A DNA stretch of 25,539 bases, taken from the NCBI GenBank assembly GCA_015478675.1, contig JADMIH010000041.1:1-25539 (forward strand), read 5' to 3'. Position numbers and translations under genes: made by a program. Every line of letters starts with the position of its first letter. Position 1 is the stretch's first letter. The stretch comes from Chloroflexota bacterium (GTDB taxonomy: Bacteria; Chloroflexota; Chloroflexia; QHBQ01; JADMIH01). The notes below the pieces were generated by a model. It ran no database searches, was not told the origin of the DNA, and was given only the letters and a program-made list of their open reading frames with translations. Positions 15,044 to 22,769 of the stretch are shown here, piece after piece.

Positions 15044-15538
15044 ATGGCAGACGAGCAACAGAAGGCATTACCCGTTACATTGAGCAATATCGAGATACAG
15101 AAGATAATCCCGCACCGCTTCCCTTTCCTGCTTGTAGATAAGATAATCGAAATGGAATGGGGTAAGCGTGCGGTCGGCATAAAGAATGTCACCATAAACG
15201 AGCCATTCTTTATGGGCCACTTCCCGGATTATGCGGTGATGCCAGGCGTGCTGATAATAGAGGCTATCGCGCAAGTGGGCGCGGTGGCGGTGCTGGGGAT
15301 GCCGGAAAACAGAGGCAAGCTCGCCTTTTTCGCAGGTTTGGACGAAGTACGATTCAAGCGCCAGGTGGTGCCGGGCGAGATATTACGTCTTGAAGTTACC
15401 CTCACAAGGGTACGGGGGTCGATAGGCCAGGGCACAGGCGAGGCCACCGTTGACGGCCAGCTTGCTTGCCGAGGCTCATTCATCTTCGCGCTCGCCAAAG
15501 CGCAAGGGAACCAGGGATCAGGGATCAGGGATCAGTAG
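15044..15538 (+). CDS. fabZ: 3-hydroxyacyl-[acyl-carrier-protein] dehydratase FabZ
   Basis: Removes water from (3R)-hydroxyacyl-ACP in type II fatty acid elongation. The hot-dog-fold landmarks are clear: [18 protein letters not shown], then [29 protein letters not shown]. The catalytic pair is H59 and E73, with the usual 14-residue spacing. The body is complete at about 150 residues. The last residues ([11 protein letters not shown]) are extra and come from a GGGATCA microrepeat (15511-15535) that has been read into the frame. GGAGG stands 4 nt before the ATG. No other fatty-acid gene is adjacent, so this is a lone fabZ. It converges on the SufT-like gene 36 bp away. Confidence 0.96.
   Translation: MADEQQKALPVTLSNIEIQKIIPHRFPFLLVDKIIEMEWGKRAVGIKNVTINEPFFMGHFPDYAVMPGVLIIEAIAQVGAVAVLGMPENRGKLAFFAGLDEVRFKRQVVPGEILRLEVTLTRVRGSIGQGTGEATVDGQLACRGSFIFALAKAQGNQGSGIRDQ
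15511..15535 (+). repeat. GGGATCA microrepeat, three units
   Basis: CAGGGATCAGGGATCAGGG followed by ATCAG repeats a 7-bp unit three times at the 3' end of fabZ. A related sequence (CAGGAGTCAGGGATTAG) lies inside uvrA at 4885-4901. Confidence 0.75.
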
Positions 15539-15566
15539 CAAGTAGAACACCAATCCCGATCCCTGG
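15511..15566. terminator. possible convergent terminator built from the microrepeat
   Basis: CCAGGGATCAGGGAT (15511-15525) can pair with ATCCCGATCCCTGG (15553-15566), 14 pairs with one bulged A. It spans the fabZ stop and the gap before the SufT-like stop. There is no T-run. Confidence 0.4.
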
Positions 15567-15574
15567 CTCGTTCT

Positions 15575-15904
15575 CTATCCGAAGTATCCAAGCTCGTCTT
15601 TAGCTTCTTCGCTCATCATAGACGGGTGCCAGGGCGGCGAGAAGACAAGGTGCACCTCCACTTCGTCCAGGTCATCCAATGTCGAGAGCGCCCGCCGAAT
15701 GTTGGTGATAAGCTCAGGCCCCACAGGGCAACCAGGGCTGGTGAGGGTCATAGTTATATCAGCTTTAGTATTTTCGACAGTAATGTCGTATATCAAGCCC
15801 AGGTCCACAACATTCAACCCCAGCTCAGGGTCAAAGACCTCCGCGCGGATAAGCTCCCGCACCTGATCTTCACCCGTTAGCATTCTTGCTTGTGTATCAG
15901 CCAT
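15575..15904 (-). CDS. MIP18/SufT-type Fe-S cluster assembly factor (DUF59)
   Basis: A 109-residue single-domain protein of the MIP18/PaaD/SufT family, which helps mature Fe-S proteins. Hallmarks: FDPELGLNVVDLGLIYDI (D34), TMTLTSPGCPVGPEL with the conserved Cys59, and the C-terminal VFSPPWHPSMMSEEAKDELG. The length and ending fit stand-alone SufT-like factors rather than PaaD, which has extra C-terminal cysteines. GGAG is 8 nt before the ATG at 15904. A TATAAT box lies upstream, so it can be transcribed separately from the ParB-like gene 56 bp upstream on the same strand. The nearby 7Fe ferredoxin is a possible client (inference). No suf operon is present here. Confidence 0.92.
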   Translation of the reverse strand: MADTQARMLTGEDQVRELIRAEVFDPELGLNVVDLGLIYDITVENTKADITMTLTSPGCPVGPELITNIRRALSTLDDLDEVEVHLVFSPPWHPSMMSEEAKDELGYFG

Positions 15905-15942
15905 TTATCTTGCTCCTTTCAGTCGAGCATAACCACCCCTAT

Positions 15943-15948
15943 ATTATA
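15943..15948 (-). promoter_or_regulatory. -10 box upstream of the SufT-like gene
   Basis: A perfect TATAAT on the minus strand. The -35 region (TTCGAT, 18 bp upstream, within the end of the ParB-like gene) is weak. The leader would be about 30 nt. Confidence 0.45.
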
Positions 15949-15960
15949 CCCCGTACCGCC

Positions 15961-16872
15961 CTACTCATCGAAGAGATATGTTGCCTCCTGGTAGAGCCTG
16001 ATTTCGTTAGCTGCCAGCTTCCTCTTCACCTGCTCATGCCACCAGGCATTCTTTTCTTCAAGTGGTTGGTTACTGCTCAACAACGATAAGGGCACATTTA
16101 CCCGCAGGGCGCGTGGGTTGATGATGTGGCGGGTAATACCTGTCGGCACTTTTGTTCCCGCCTCGGCCAACTTCAGTATGTCGTCCGGGCTGTAGGGCGG
16201 GAAGACAACCAGCCCGCTTATATTGTCGTAGTAAGAAGCAACCTCATCCAACTCATCGCTATTCACTCTGTGAATAGCTACTTGCGGGTCGCCTTTATAA
16301 GTGTCCACCATGCTATTGAGCAGGGCGTTGGCGACATGCGTGCCGTGGTGCTCGGTCTCCGGCATACCATCTACGGCGTATACCGTCGAAGAGATATCTT
16401 GCTCAGGTATCACAATGTAGGCAAGTATTGCTCGCGCATCAAGCGCGGCCCTGGCCGCTCGGAGCGACACAGGCTGGAGCAACAATCCATCTATCTTTGC
16501 AATCTCTTGTAGAAAGGTTGACGGCTTGCGCCCCGTAATAAGGTGGTGCCACGTCACCAGTTGAACCCGCTCCGATTTATAATCCACCACCTGCACCAGC
16601 AGATGCAGGCAGCCAAGCCTTTGCACCGCGCTGGTGCGGTTAGCGCCATCCAGCACGACAAAATGGTCAGTTCCCGGTAGAGGGGCTACTACAGGTGGGT
16701 TCTTCAGGGTAGCATCCGCCCTCAACCGCGCCTGCAACCTGTCCACCCGCTTTTCATCGGCGTGCTCATGCAAAATCAGCCACTGTACTGGCACCAACTT
16801 GAGATCGGGCATGTCCAAAGGTGCGTTCTCTTGCACCCATAGAGTACCTCTATTACCTTGCTGTGACGCCAT
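15961..16872 (-). CDS. ParB/Srx-fold protein, SerK/SbnI-like (possible free-serine kinase)
   Basis: A 303-residue protein with an N-terminal ParB-like nucleotide-binding domain: LKLVPVQWLILHEHADEKRVDRLQARL, then PPVVAPLPGTDHFVVLDGANRTSAVQRLG. The E36 context (LHEHADEKR) and the DGANR loop (75-79) resemble archaeal SerK and staphylococcal SbnI, which phosphorylate free serine, more than chromosome-partition ParB, since no DNA-binding HTH follows. The C-terminal 170 residues, ending in VPTGITRHIINPRALRVNVPLSLL, resemble the SbnI C-terminal region as I recall it; this is not verified. The ATG at 16872 has GGAG 11 nt upstream and its own promoter. There is no siderophore or cysteine gene next to it, so the biological role is open. 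Confidence 0.55.
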   Translation of the reverse strand: MASQQGNRGTLWVQENAPLDMPDLKLVPVQWLILHEHADEKRVDRLQARLRADATLKNPPVVAPLPGTDHFVVLDGANRTSAVQRLGCLHLLVQVVDYKSERVQLVTWHHLITGRKPSTFLQEIAKIDGLLLQPVSLRAARAALDARAILAYIVIPEQDISSTVYAVDGMPETEHHGTHVANALLNSMVDTYKGDPQVAIHRVNSDELDEVASYYDNISGLVVFPPYSPDDILKLAEAGTKVPTGITRHIINPRALRVNVPLSLLSSNQPLEEKNAWWHEQVKRKLAANEIRLYQEATYLFDE

Positions 16873-16926
16873 AGATAGTATGCTCCGTTGCGCTCCACGT
16901 AATTATCCTCAGCACAAGACCCCCAA

Positions 16927-16955
16927 GTTATAACAGAACCACCACAACCGGGCAA
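16927..16955 (-). promoter_or_regulatory. sigma-70 promoter of the ParB-like gene
   Basis: On the minus strand TTGCCC (16955-16950), a 17-bp spacer and TATAAC (16932-16927). The start site would be near 16920, leaving a leader of about 48 nt. Confidence 0.6.
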
Positions 16956-16993
16956 CCTGAGCCGCCTGCGTATGCGTTCAGAACAGGGGTGCA
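16949..16993 (-). repeat. promoter-carrying repeat module, copy 2
   Basis: Read on the minus strand: CCCCTGTTCTGAACGC, CGCAGGCGG and GGTTGCCC, in the same order as at 10500-10542. It ends in the -35 box of the ParB-like promoter. Confidence 0.55.
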
Positions 16994-17052
16994 GGGGGCT
17001 TGGCCTTGCCCCTGACGGAGTTACAGGGGTGTCCCCTGGCACTCAGCATGAG

Positions 17053-17130
17053 TAAAGCCCCCTCTCCCACAAGGGGAGAGGGATATGGGGTGAGGGGGGA
17101 GGACACCCGCATAGTTACCTCTTGAACTGT
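17053..17130 (+). repeat. G-rich dispersed extragenic repeat, copy 2
   Basis: CCCTCTCCC-ACAA-GGGGAGAGGG forms a hairpin and is followed by ATGGGGTGAGGG, GAGGACAC, CCGCATAG and TTACCTCTTGAACT. The last part matches the inverted copy at 25475-25539 and the first part also matches 10440-10490. Confidence 0.65.
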
Positions 17131-17237
17131 ATTATACCTCATCTCCATTTACCCGCCCGCGGCGGAGCTGCGAGTTACGAATTGGCTGTGCGCACCAGGT
17201 TATGAGTGAGGAGCGAGGACAACAGCGCAGGCGTTCG

Positions 17238-19127
17238 CTAAGAATCCCATTCTTGTGGTAGGTCCAGACCTACTATTTGCATCAGGCGTAGGGCGTTGGT
17301 AGAGTTGGCTATACCGGGGCGCAGCTTGTAATCAAAGAGCATTTGTAGGCCGCTAGCTGTGTCACGGATTGTCTCGGTGAAGTGGATAGGGTTAGCGGCG
17401 GCAGCTACCTCAGGGATACCAGCCAGGTTGAGGTCGTGGGTGGAGACGGCACCTATAGCGCCTTGATGGACGAGGTACATTATTATGCGGCGGGCCGCTA
17501 TCTGGCGCTCTATATTATTGGTGCCCTGGAGGATTTCGTCCAGCAGGTAGAAAAGACGGCGCGCCTCGCCATTATTGCAGCTGCGTGCAGCGTCAACCAC
17601 GCGCTTCAGGCGCTGTAGCTCGGCCATGAAGTAGGAGACGCCGCGCTCCAGCGAATCTTCAATGCGCATGCTGGTCCACAGGGCGACGGGTGGCAAGCTC
17701 ATGGCCGATGCGCAAACAGGGCCGCCTGCCCCCGCGAGCACTATATTGACCCCTATAGCTCGCAAAAGAGTGCTTTTACCCGACATATTAGAGCCGGTAA
17801 CGAGCAGAAAAGTGCCGGGAGGCCCAACAGTTACGCCGTTGGTGATGCGAACATTAGCGGCGATCAGAGGGTGTCCGAGGTCCTCGGCCATGAGCGAAGT
17901 GGCTGCCGGATCGGGGCTGGGCAAGACCCAGAAGGGATTGTCGTGGTAGAGGGTGGCGAGGGAAGAAAGGGCTTCGACTTCGCCCAGGGCATCAAGCCAG
18001 GCGCGTGCATGTCTGCCAACTTCGCCTTGCCAGACCTCAAAAGAACGGAGCAGATGCAGATCCCAGAGGGTGAGCGCCTGAATAGGGATGTATAGCTGCG
18101 AGGAGGGCGGTATAACAAAGGTAGTGAGCTTGTGCAGCCTGCGCATCTGCTTGTGAGCAGGCACGCCGCCCACAGCTAGTTTCTCCTGTATTTCTTTGAG
18201 GATTGGCGCGGCAAAAGGGGCTTTAGAGAGCAATTCAAAGGAGTCGGCGTAGTGGCGAAAGCCAGATTCGCCTGATGTGGCGCTGGTGAATATAGAGTAA
18301 GCTGCGCGCCCCGCCGTGAGGGTAAAGGCTATGTTGACGCCTGCGAAGATGAGCCAGAGCGGGTAGGGAGTGAAGCCGAAAATCTGCGCCAGCAGGAGCG
18401 CCCAGAGCAGGACGACATCGAGACGGGCTACCCAGGCAAGCCATCTGCGGCCCGCGAGCCAGGGAGCGCCCTCAGCCCAGATAACAAAGGGTTCGGGGTC
18501 GGGCTTTTGGTCCCCGAGAAGTCTGCCGCGAAGGGTAAGCTCATCGCGCAGATCTATCATAGGAGCAAGCTCGGCGACTGCCCGCTGGCGGTCACGCACC
18601 ACTTCGGGGGGCGCGAACGTCTGGAGCCAGTGGCTGAGGGTATTCTCGCCCATCGTTGTGCCCACTGTATCGAGGAGATGGAAGAGAGAAGCCCTGCCGA
18701 ATATATCCAGGTCGGCAGCGTACGGGTCGTCCGGCGCAGCCTGCACTGTGTGCCGCGAAGGGAAGTCTACCCAGTGGCGCGCCAGTCGTGCGAGCGCCTC
18801 GGTGTTGATCTTCCAGAGAGCTTCGTGGCGGCGGCGCAAGCTGCCGACCGAGTTATGGTATCGGACGAGAAGCACAAAGGCTATAAAGAGAGCCAGGCCA
18901 AGCGCCCAGAGGAAGGAGATACCTTGCCATACTGCCCAGAGAACTGCTGCTGCTGCTGCGAAAAAGGTGAGGAGCCGGACATTGCCGATACGGTTCCAAC
19001 GCTCAGTCTCAGCGTCGAAGTCGCGCTTGAAGCGGTCTGCGCGAGATTGATATAGCTCCTCCGTGCTGGGTGAAGGTTGGATTGCCCTTTGTTCACTTTG
19101 AGGTTGAGTGGTCTCTATTGCGGTCAT
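17238..19127 (-). CDS. membrane-anchored MutS-like ATPase
   Basis: A 629-residue relative of mismatch-repair MutS that keeps the core/lever and ATPase domains only. There is no mismatch-reading N-terminal domain (no F-x-E). The ATPase has Walker A TGSNMSGKST (K451), the stretch SMRIEDSLERGVSYFMAEL, Walker B LFYLLDEILQGTN (D530, E531) and the STHDLNLA histidine switch. Two hydrophobic hairpins are unusual for a DNA-repair protein: about residues 51-88 and about 238-276. These suggest four membrane helices with the ATPase in the cytoplasm. Such proteins are sometimes annotated as MutS-family without known function. The start at 19127 has no ribosome site, but an extended -10 box lies just before it, so the message may be nearly leaderless. 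Confidence 0.85.
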   Translation of the reverse strand: MTAIETTQPQSEQRAIQPSPSTEELYQSRADRFKRDFDAETERWNRIGNVRLLTFFAAAAAVLWAVWQGISFLWALGLALFIAFVLLVRYHNSVGSLRRRHEALWKINTEALARLARHWVDFPSRHTVQAAPDDPYAADLDIFGRASLFHLLDTVGTTMGENTLSHWLQTFAPPEVVRDRQRAVAELAPMIDLRDELTLRGRLLGDQKPDPEPFVIWAEGAPWLAGRRWLAWVARLDVVLLWALLLAQIFGFTPYPLWLIFAGVNIAFTLTAGRAAYSIFTSATSGESGFRHYADSFELLSKAPFAAPILKEIQEKLAVGGVPAHKQMRRLHKLTTFVIPPSSQLYIPIQALTLWDLHLLRSFEVWQGEVGRHARAWLDALGEVEALSSLATLYHDNPFWVLPSPDPAATSLMAEDLGHPLIAANVRITNGVTVGPPGTFLLVTGSNMSGKSTLLRAIGVNIVLAGAGGPVCASAMSLPPVALWTSMRIEDSLERGVSYFMAELQRLKRVVDAARSCNNGEARRLFYLLDEILQGTNNIERQIAARRIIMYLVHQGAIGAVSTHDLNLAGIPEVAAAANPIHFTETIRDTASGLQMLFDYKLRPGIANSTNALRLMQIVGLDLPQEWDS

Positions 19128-19136
19128 ACAGCGACC

Positions 19137-19145
19137 AGTATACCA
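19137..19145 (-). promoter_or_regulatory. extended -10 promoter of the MutS-like gene
   Basis: TGGTATACT on the minus strand fits TGnTATAAT with one mismatch. It ends 9 nt before the ATG, so the leader would be only a few bases. No -35 box is visible. Confidence 0.5.
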
Positions 19146-19286
19146 TTTTAGCCGGCGCTGGGCCTTGCCCTCAATGCTATCAGCAGCGACGGCATCAAAA
19201 TTGCCTGGCGCACAGTGATATGATAAGCTCCTGTTGCTGCTGTTAGAGAGGAGACAGTCATTAGAGTTCCCAGAGAGGATTACGGC

Positions 19287-20057
19287 ATGGGTAGGGATGA
19301 CCATTATATCTTTATGGACGGCTGCGTGGTGAAAGGGTGTAAGCCTTTTATCGCCTTTGAGAAGACCTTCGGAGAGTATGCGGCTCTACTGAGAAAGTTG
19401 TATATGCATGGCCACTGGGGACGCTTTGAGCGCAGATTCATGGGACTGCATAGGCCGGCGTATTTCAACTTTGGCGATTGGGTGCAGTTACATGTACATA
19501 CGGCACAGTCTACGCAGAATATACGCACAGGAGCTGATAGGATTGATCGCATTTTGAGGGGCATAAGGGGTCATGGCGACATTCATATGTTCGGTACAAG
19601 CGCGGCTGGATCGGCTATGTTGGAGTACTTCTTACTGACGGACCCCGATAGACTCTATTACCATCCTGATAATGAGCATGAGTTGAAGCCTGCAAAGAAG
19701 TACGACATTGACGTGCGGATTGCAAGCCTTACGACTATCGATGCGCCAACTAACTGGGTGCCCTTGCGCCACGACAGTGGGCGGCTGAGACGATATTATG
19801 GACGTGACGCCCTGGGGCGGTATTTGGCAGGACGCACAAGAATCAAGGCTGGACCCCATGTGCCGCCGGAGAAGCACACGACACGCACTGAGGATGTGCC
19901 TAACACCTGGGTAGAGGCAGAGCCGGTGGCGGGGCTTGATTACGATGATCGACCGCACTATGAGTATCTCCCGAAGGCGAGCATCGAGCGCCACATCTAT
20001 ACCGGAAGCCATATGTCGCACGAAACGCGAGAGTTCCTGGCGCGTATATGGAGATAA
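19287..20057 (+). CDS. alpha/beta-hydrolase-like protein of unknown function
   Basis: A 256-residue protein I cannot assign to a named family. HGDIHMFGTSAAGSAMLEYFLL looks like a nucleophile elbow (G-T-S105-A-A-G) as in lipase/esterase folds. ASLTTIDAPTNW (D152) could supply the acid and a His near the C-terminus (GSHMSHETREFL) the base. The N-terminal half is rich in aromatic and basic residues (HGHWGRFERRFMGLHRPAYFNFGDW), and the usual oxyanion HG loop is not clear. No signal peptide is seen. The ATG at 19287 has GAGAGG 8 nt upstream. It is divergent from the MutS-like gene with 159 bp between them; no convincing promoter was found. A serine hydrolase is the best guess. Confidence 0.5.
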   Translation: MGRDDHYIFMDGCVVKGCKPFIAFEKTFGEYAALLRKLYMHGHWGRFERRFMGLHRPAYFNFGDWVQLHVHTAQSTQNIRTGADRIDRILRGIRGHGDIHMFGTSAAGSAMLEYFLLTDPDRLYYHPDNEHELKPAKKYDIDVRIASLTTIDAPTNWVPLRHDSGRLRRYYGRDALGRYLAGRTRIKAGPHVPPEKHTTRTEDVPNTWVEAEPVAGLDYDDRPHYEYLPKASIERHIYTGSHMSHETREFLARIWR

Positions 20058-20079
20058 GAAGAGAGCGCAGACTTCGGTT

Positions 20080-20124
20080 GCCGCTAAACTTGGCAGGGGA
20101 TATACTGCTAGACCAGCTAGCGGC
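20080..20124. terminator. weak inverted repeat between converging genes
   Basis: GCCGCTA (20080-20086) and TAGCGGC (20118-20124) could pair around a 31-nt loop between the hydrolase-like stop and the LuxR-regulator stop. Short and without a T-run. Confidence 0.25.
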
Positions 20125-20211
20125 GAGCACTCATCGTCTGATCACCAAGACATAGCCTTGCTGCAACGCGTAACTCGTAACTGCAATTCCGTCACATCGG
20201 GCGACGTGCGC

Positions 20212-22695
20212 CTAGACCAGGTGGTGATCCAGCGCGTAGCGAGTGGCGGCGCTGCGGGTGGTGACGCCTATCTTGTTGTAGATGGAGTAGAGGTGAGCCT
20301 GAACGGTGCGGGGGCTGACGGATAGCTCGTTGGCTATCTGTGCGTCGGTGAGGCCGGAGGCAACCAGGTTTAGCACCTCCATTTCGCGCCTGGTAAGCCC
20401 TACCGCAAAGGGCGGCGCAGGGAGAATAGGCGGCGGAGCGGCAGGGGCGTCGAGGTGGCTCTGCAAAGGGTCTCTGCGCGGCAGCGTTGAGCGGTTGGTC
20501 TTATAGGCGTCGTTGAGGGCGTATGCTATGGCATCTTCCAGAGGAAGGGCCGCGCCTGCGGTCCAGAATGCACTGAAGCTCTCTTCGCCCCTCCTGCCGC
20601 GTATGGTAGCCAGGCTTTGCTCGTAGCGAGCCCGGTCCGAAGGGTTGAGGGGTGCGCCGACAGCTTTGCGTAATGCCGCTGCGGCCCCGAAGAGGCGAGC
20701 CGCCCGCTCGTCTTGCTCCAGCGCGCCTGAGAGGGCCGACATCGCTTCCAGGCACTCGGTCATCCCTACCTTGTCGCCAAGCTCTCGATAAAGGGATAAA
20801 CTTTCTTTGTATAGCGACTCGGCAGAAGTGTAATCGCCTGTGTGCATCGCCGCCACACCCAGGAAGAATAACGAGCTTGCGATACCACGCGTCTCGCCCA
20901 GGTCGCGGTACAGCGAAAGGCTTTCTTCATACAGCCGCGTGGCCTGCTCGGAAGCGCCTGAGTAGATCGTTACGTAACCGAGCAGGAAGAGAGAAGCCGC
21001 GATGCCATGTTTTTCGCTCAATTCACGGTATAGAGAGAGGCTTTCATCACCGAGGATGGCGGCCTGACTGTAGTCGCCGCGATATACGGCTTCGTATCCC
21101 AGGTTGTGGAGCGAGTTAGCGATGCCCCGCCTATCCCCCAACTCTCGTCGGATAGCCAGGCTTTCCTCGAACAAGGCTGTGGCCTGCTCGTAGTCCCCTC
21201 TGTTGTTGGCAAGCACACCCAGGCTGTTGAGGGAGAGGGCGATCTCGCCTTTATCTCCTATCAGACGGCACGTTTCGAGGCTGGCGTTGAGTAGCTCACC
21301 GGCATCGGCGTAATCACCCTGATAGACCGCCAGCATACCGGCGGCGTTGAGGGCCGCGGCACGCGCAGCGGTGAGGTTGCCGCTGGGCACAGCGAGCGCG
21401 CCTTTGAGCCAACGTCGGCCTTCGCTCAAGTAGCCGCGCATTTCCCAGAAGCGCCACAGCGCAGCACTCAAGCGGAGGGTGGCTTCTGCCCCTTTGCCCA
21501 CGCGTGCGCTGCGGTCGAGGGCCGCGCGCAAGTTATCGTGCTCAGACTCCAGACGGTCAAGCCAGAAGCTCTGTTTCTCGCTCAATATCTCTTTTTGTGC
21601 CTGTTCAGCAAGATTCAGGTACCAATCCAGGTGCTTGAGCTGGAGTTCCTGCTCGCCGCCGGAGGCTTGCAGTTTTTCGTTCGCGTACTGGCGTATCGTT
21701 TCGAGCAGGCGATAGCAGACTTCGCCGTTAGACTCCTCAGCCATCACGAGCGACTTGTCTATAAGCTGAGAGAGTAGGTCTAGCACTTCAATTTCGCCTA
21801 TACTCTGGTCCGAGCAGATAGCCTCGGCAGCATCCAGACCCCAGGAGCCGACAAAGATAGAGAGGCGTTGCAGCAGTAGCTTCTCTTCCTCAGTAAGAAG
21901 GTCATAGCTCCAGTCTATAGCCGCGCGCAGTGTCTGCTGCCTCGGTAGAGCAGTACGACTGCCTCCGGTGAGGATGCGGAAGCAGTTATCCAAACGAGAC
22001 GCGATCTGATCTATAGTGAGCACTTTCACACGTGCAGCCGCAAGCTCTATCGCCAGGGGAATGCCGTCGAGACGGTAGCAAACGCGAACCACCGAAGGGC
22101 CACTGTCGGGGGTGACTATCAGATTGGGGCGGCTGAAGAGGGCGCGCTCCAAAAAGAGTTGTACAGCCTCGTACTGTACAAGGTTCTCAAAAGGGTGGCG
22201 CTGGTGTGGATCGGGGTGAGAAAGGGAGGGCACGAGCCATGCGATTTCACCTGTGATGCCCAGAGCCTGGCGGCTGGTAGCCAGAATACGCAGTTCCGAG
22301 CAGTTGCGCAGCAGGTTGGCGGCAAGCTCCGCACAGCCGCCAACCATATGTTCGCAGTTGTCCAGCACCAGGAGAAGCTTTAGCGGCTGAAGATGGTCTA
22401 GAAGAATAGAGGATATATCTCGGCCCGGCTCCTCGCGCAGGTCGAGCGTGGTAGCTACCACCTGTGGCAGGAGATGCGGATCGGAGATGGTAGTCAGATC
22501 AACGAACCAGACGCCATCAGGATATTCCGCTTCCAAACTGGAGGCCACCTGGAGAGAAAGGCGCGTCTTGCCGCAGCCGCCGGTGCCCGTGAGGGTCAGC
22601 AATCTCGTCTCCTGCAGGAGACGTTTCACTTCGGCTGTTTCTTTCTCACGCCCTATGAAACTGGTTAGCTGCTGAGGCAGGTTGCTGGTCAACAA
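20212..22695 (-). CDS. ATPase-TPR-LuxR transcriptional regulator
   Basis: An 827-residue signal-transduction regulator of the large STAND/LuxR type, frequent in Chloroflexota and Actinobacteria. Order: LPQQLTSFIGREKE lead-in, NB-ARC-like ATPase with Walker A GTGGCGKT (37-44) and LLLVLDNCEH (Walker B), a helical winged part (LDGIPLAIELAAARV), then about six 40-residue TPR units at 435-655, and a C-terminal LuxR HTH (767-827) with LTRREMEVLNLVASGLTDAQIANELSVS. ATP-driven oligomerisation on ligand sensing would expose the HTH. The ligand and targets are unknown. The start is TTG 22695 (or the adjacent TTG 22692), with GGAGGG about 10 nt upstream. It lies 75 bp downstream of the guanylyltransferase gene on the same strand. 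Confidence 0.92.
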   Translation of the reverse strand: MLTSNLPQQLTSFIGREKETAEVKRLLQETRLLTLTGTGGCGKTRLSLQVASSLEAEYPDGVWFVDLTTISDPHLLPQVVATTLDLREEPGRDISSILLDHLQPLKLLLVLDNCEHMVGGCAELAANLLRNCSELRILATSRQALGITGEIAWLVPSLSHPDPHQRHPFENLVQYEAVQLFLERALFSRPNLIVTPDSGPSVVRVCYRLDGIPLAIELAAARVKVLTIDQIASRLDNCFRILTGGSRTALPRQQTLRAAIDWSYDLLTEEEKLLLQRLSIFVGSWGLDAAEAICSDQSIGEIEVLDLLSQLIDKSLVMAEESNGEVCYRLLETIRQYANEKLQASGGEQELQLKHLDWYLNLAEQAQKEILSEKQSFWLDRLESEHDNLRAALDRSARVGKGAEATLRLSAALWRFWEMRGYLSEGRRWLKGALAVPSGNLTAARAAALNAAGMLAVYQGDYADAGELLNASLETCRLIGDKGEIALSLNSLGVLANNRGDYEQATALFEESLAIRRELGDRRGIANSLHNLGYEAVYRGDYSQAAILGDESLSLYRELSEKHGIAASLFLLGYVTIYSGASEQATRLYEESLSLYRDLGETRGIASSLFFLGVAAMHTGDYTSAESLYKESLSLYRELGDKVGMTECLEAMSALSGALEQDERAARLFGAAAALRKAVGAPLNPSDRARYEQSLATIRGRRGEESFSAFWTAGAALPLEDAIAYALNDAYKTNRSTLPRRDPLQSHLDAPAAPPPILPAPPFAVGLTRREMEVLNLVASGLTDAQIANELSVSPRTVQAHLYSIYNKIGVTTRSAATRYALDHHLV
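20760..21330 (-). repeat. 120-bp tandem repeats encoding TPR units
   Basis: Successive 120-bp units encode near-identical stretches of the form YxESLSLYRELGxxxGIASSLFxLG. The last three or four are very close, which suggests recent expansion inside the regulator gene. Confidence 0.7.
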
Positions 22696-22733
22696 AGAAG
22701 CACCCTCCGCCGCAGGCGGAATTACGAGTTAGC

Positions 22734-22765
22734 AATTAGCAATCATGAATTCACAACTGCTAATT
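22734..22765 (-). terminator. inverted repeat after the guanylyltransferase gene
   Basis: AATTAGCA (22734-22741) and TGCTAATT (22758-22765) can form an 8-bp stem 4 bp after the stop. It is AT-rich and lies before the LuxR-regulator ribosome site, so it may terminate or only attenuate. Confidence 0.35.
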
Positions 22766-22769
22766 TCCG

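Larger units (their letters stand above)
16873..17237. other. intergenic region with promoter and dispersed repeats
   Basis: These 365 bp lie between the ParB-like start and the MutS-like stop. They hold the ParB-like promoter and its repeat module, a short GC-rich stretch, a copy of the G-rich extragenic repeat, and a CGAGTTACGAATT microrepeat (17172-17184). No ORF or RNA gene was recognised. Confidence 0.7.

Noticed and set aside
17662..19055. Plus-strand frames opposite the MutS-like gene
   Set aside because: They overlap the conserved MutS coding strand and show Arg/Ser-rich shadow composition.
20040..20211. Search for a tRNA or small RNA in the gap between converging genes
   Set aside because: No T-loop (GTTCRANNC), cloverleaf or strong hairpin with a T-run was found.
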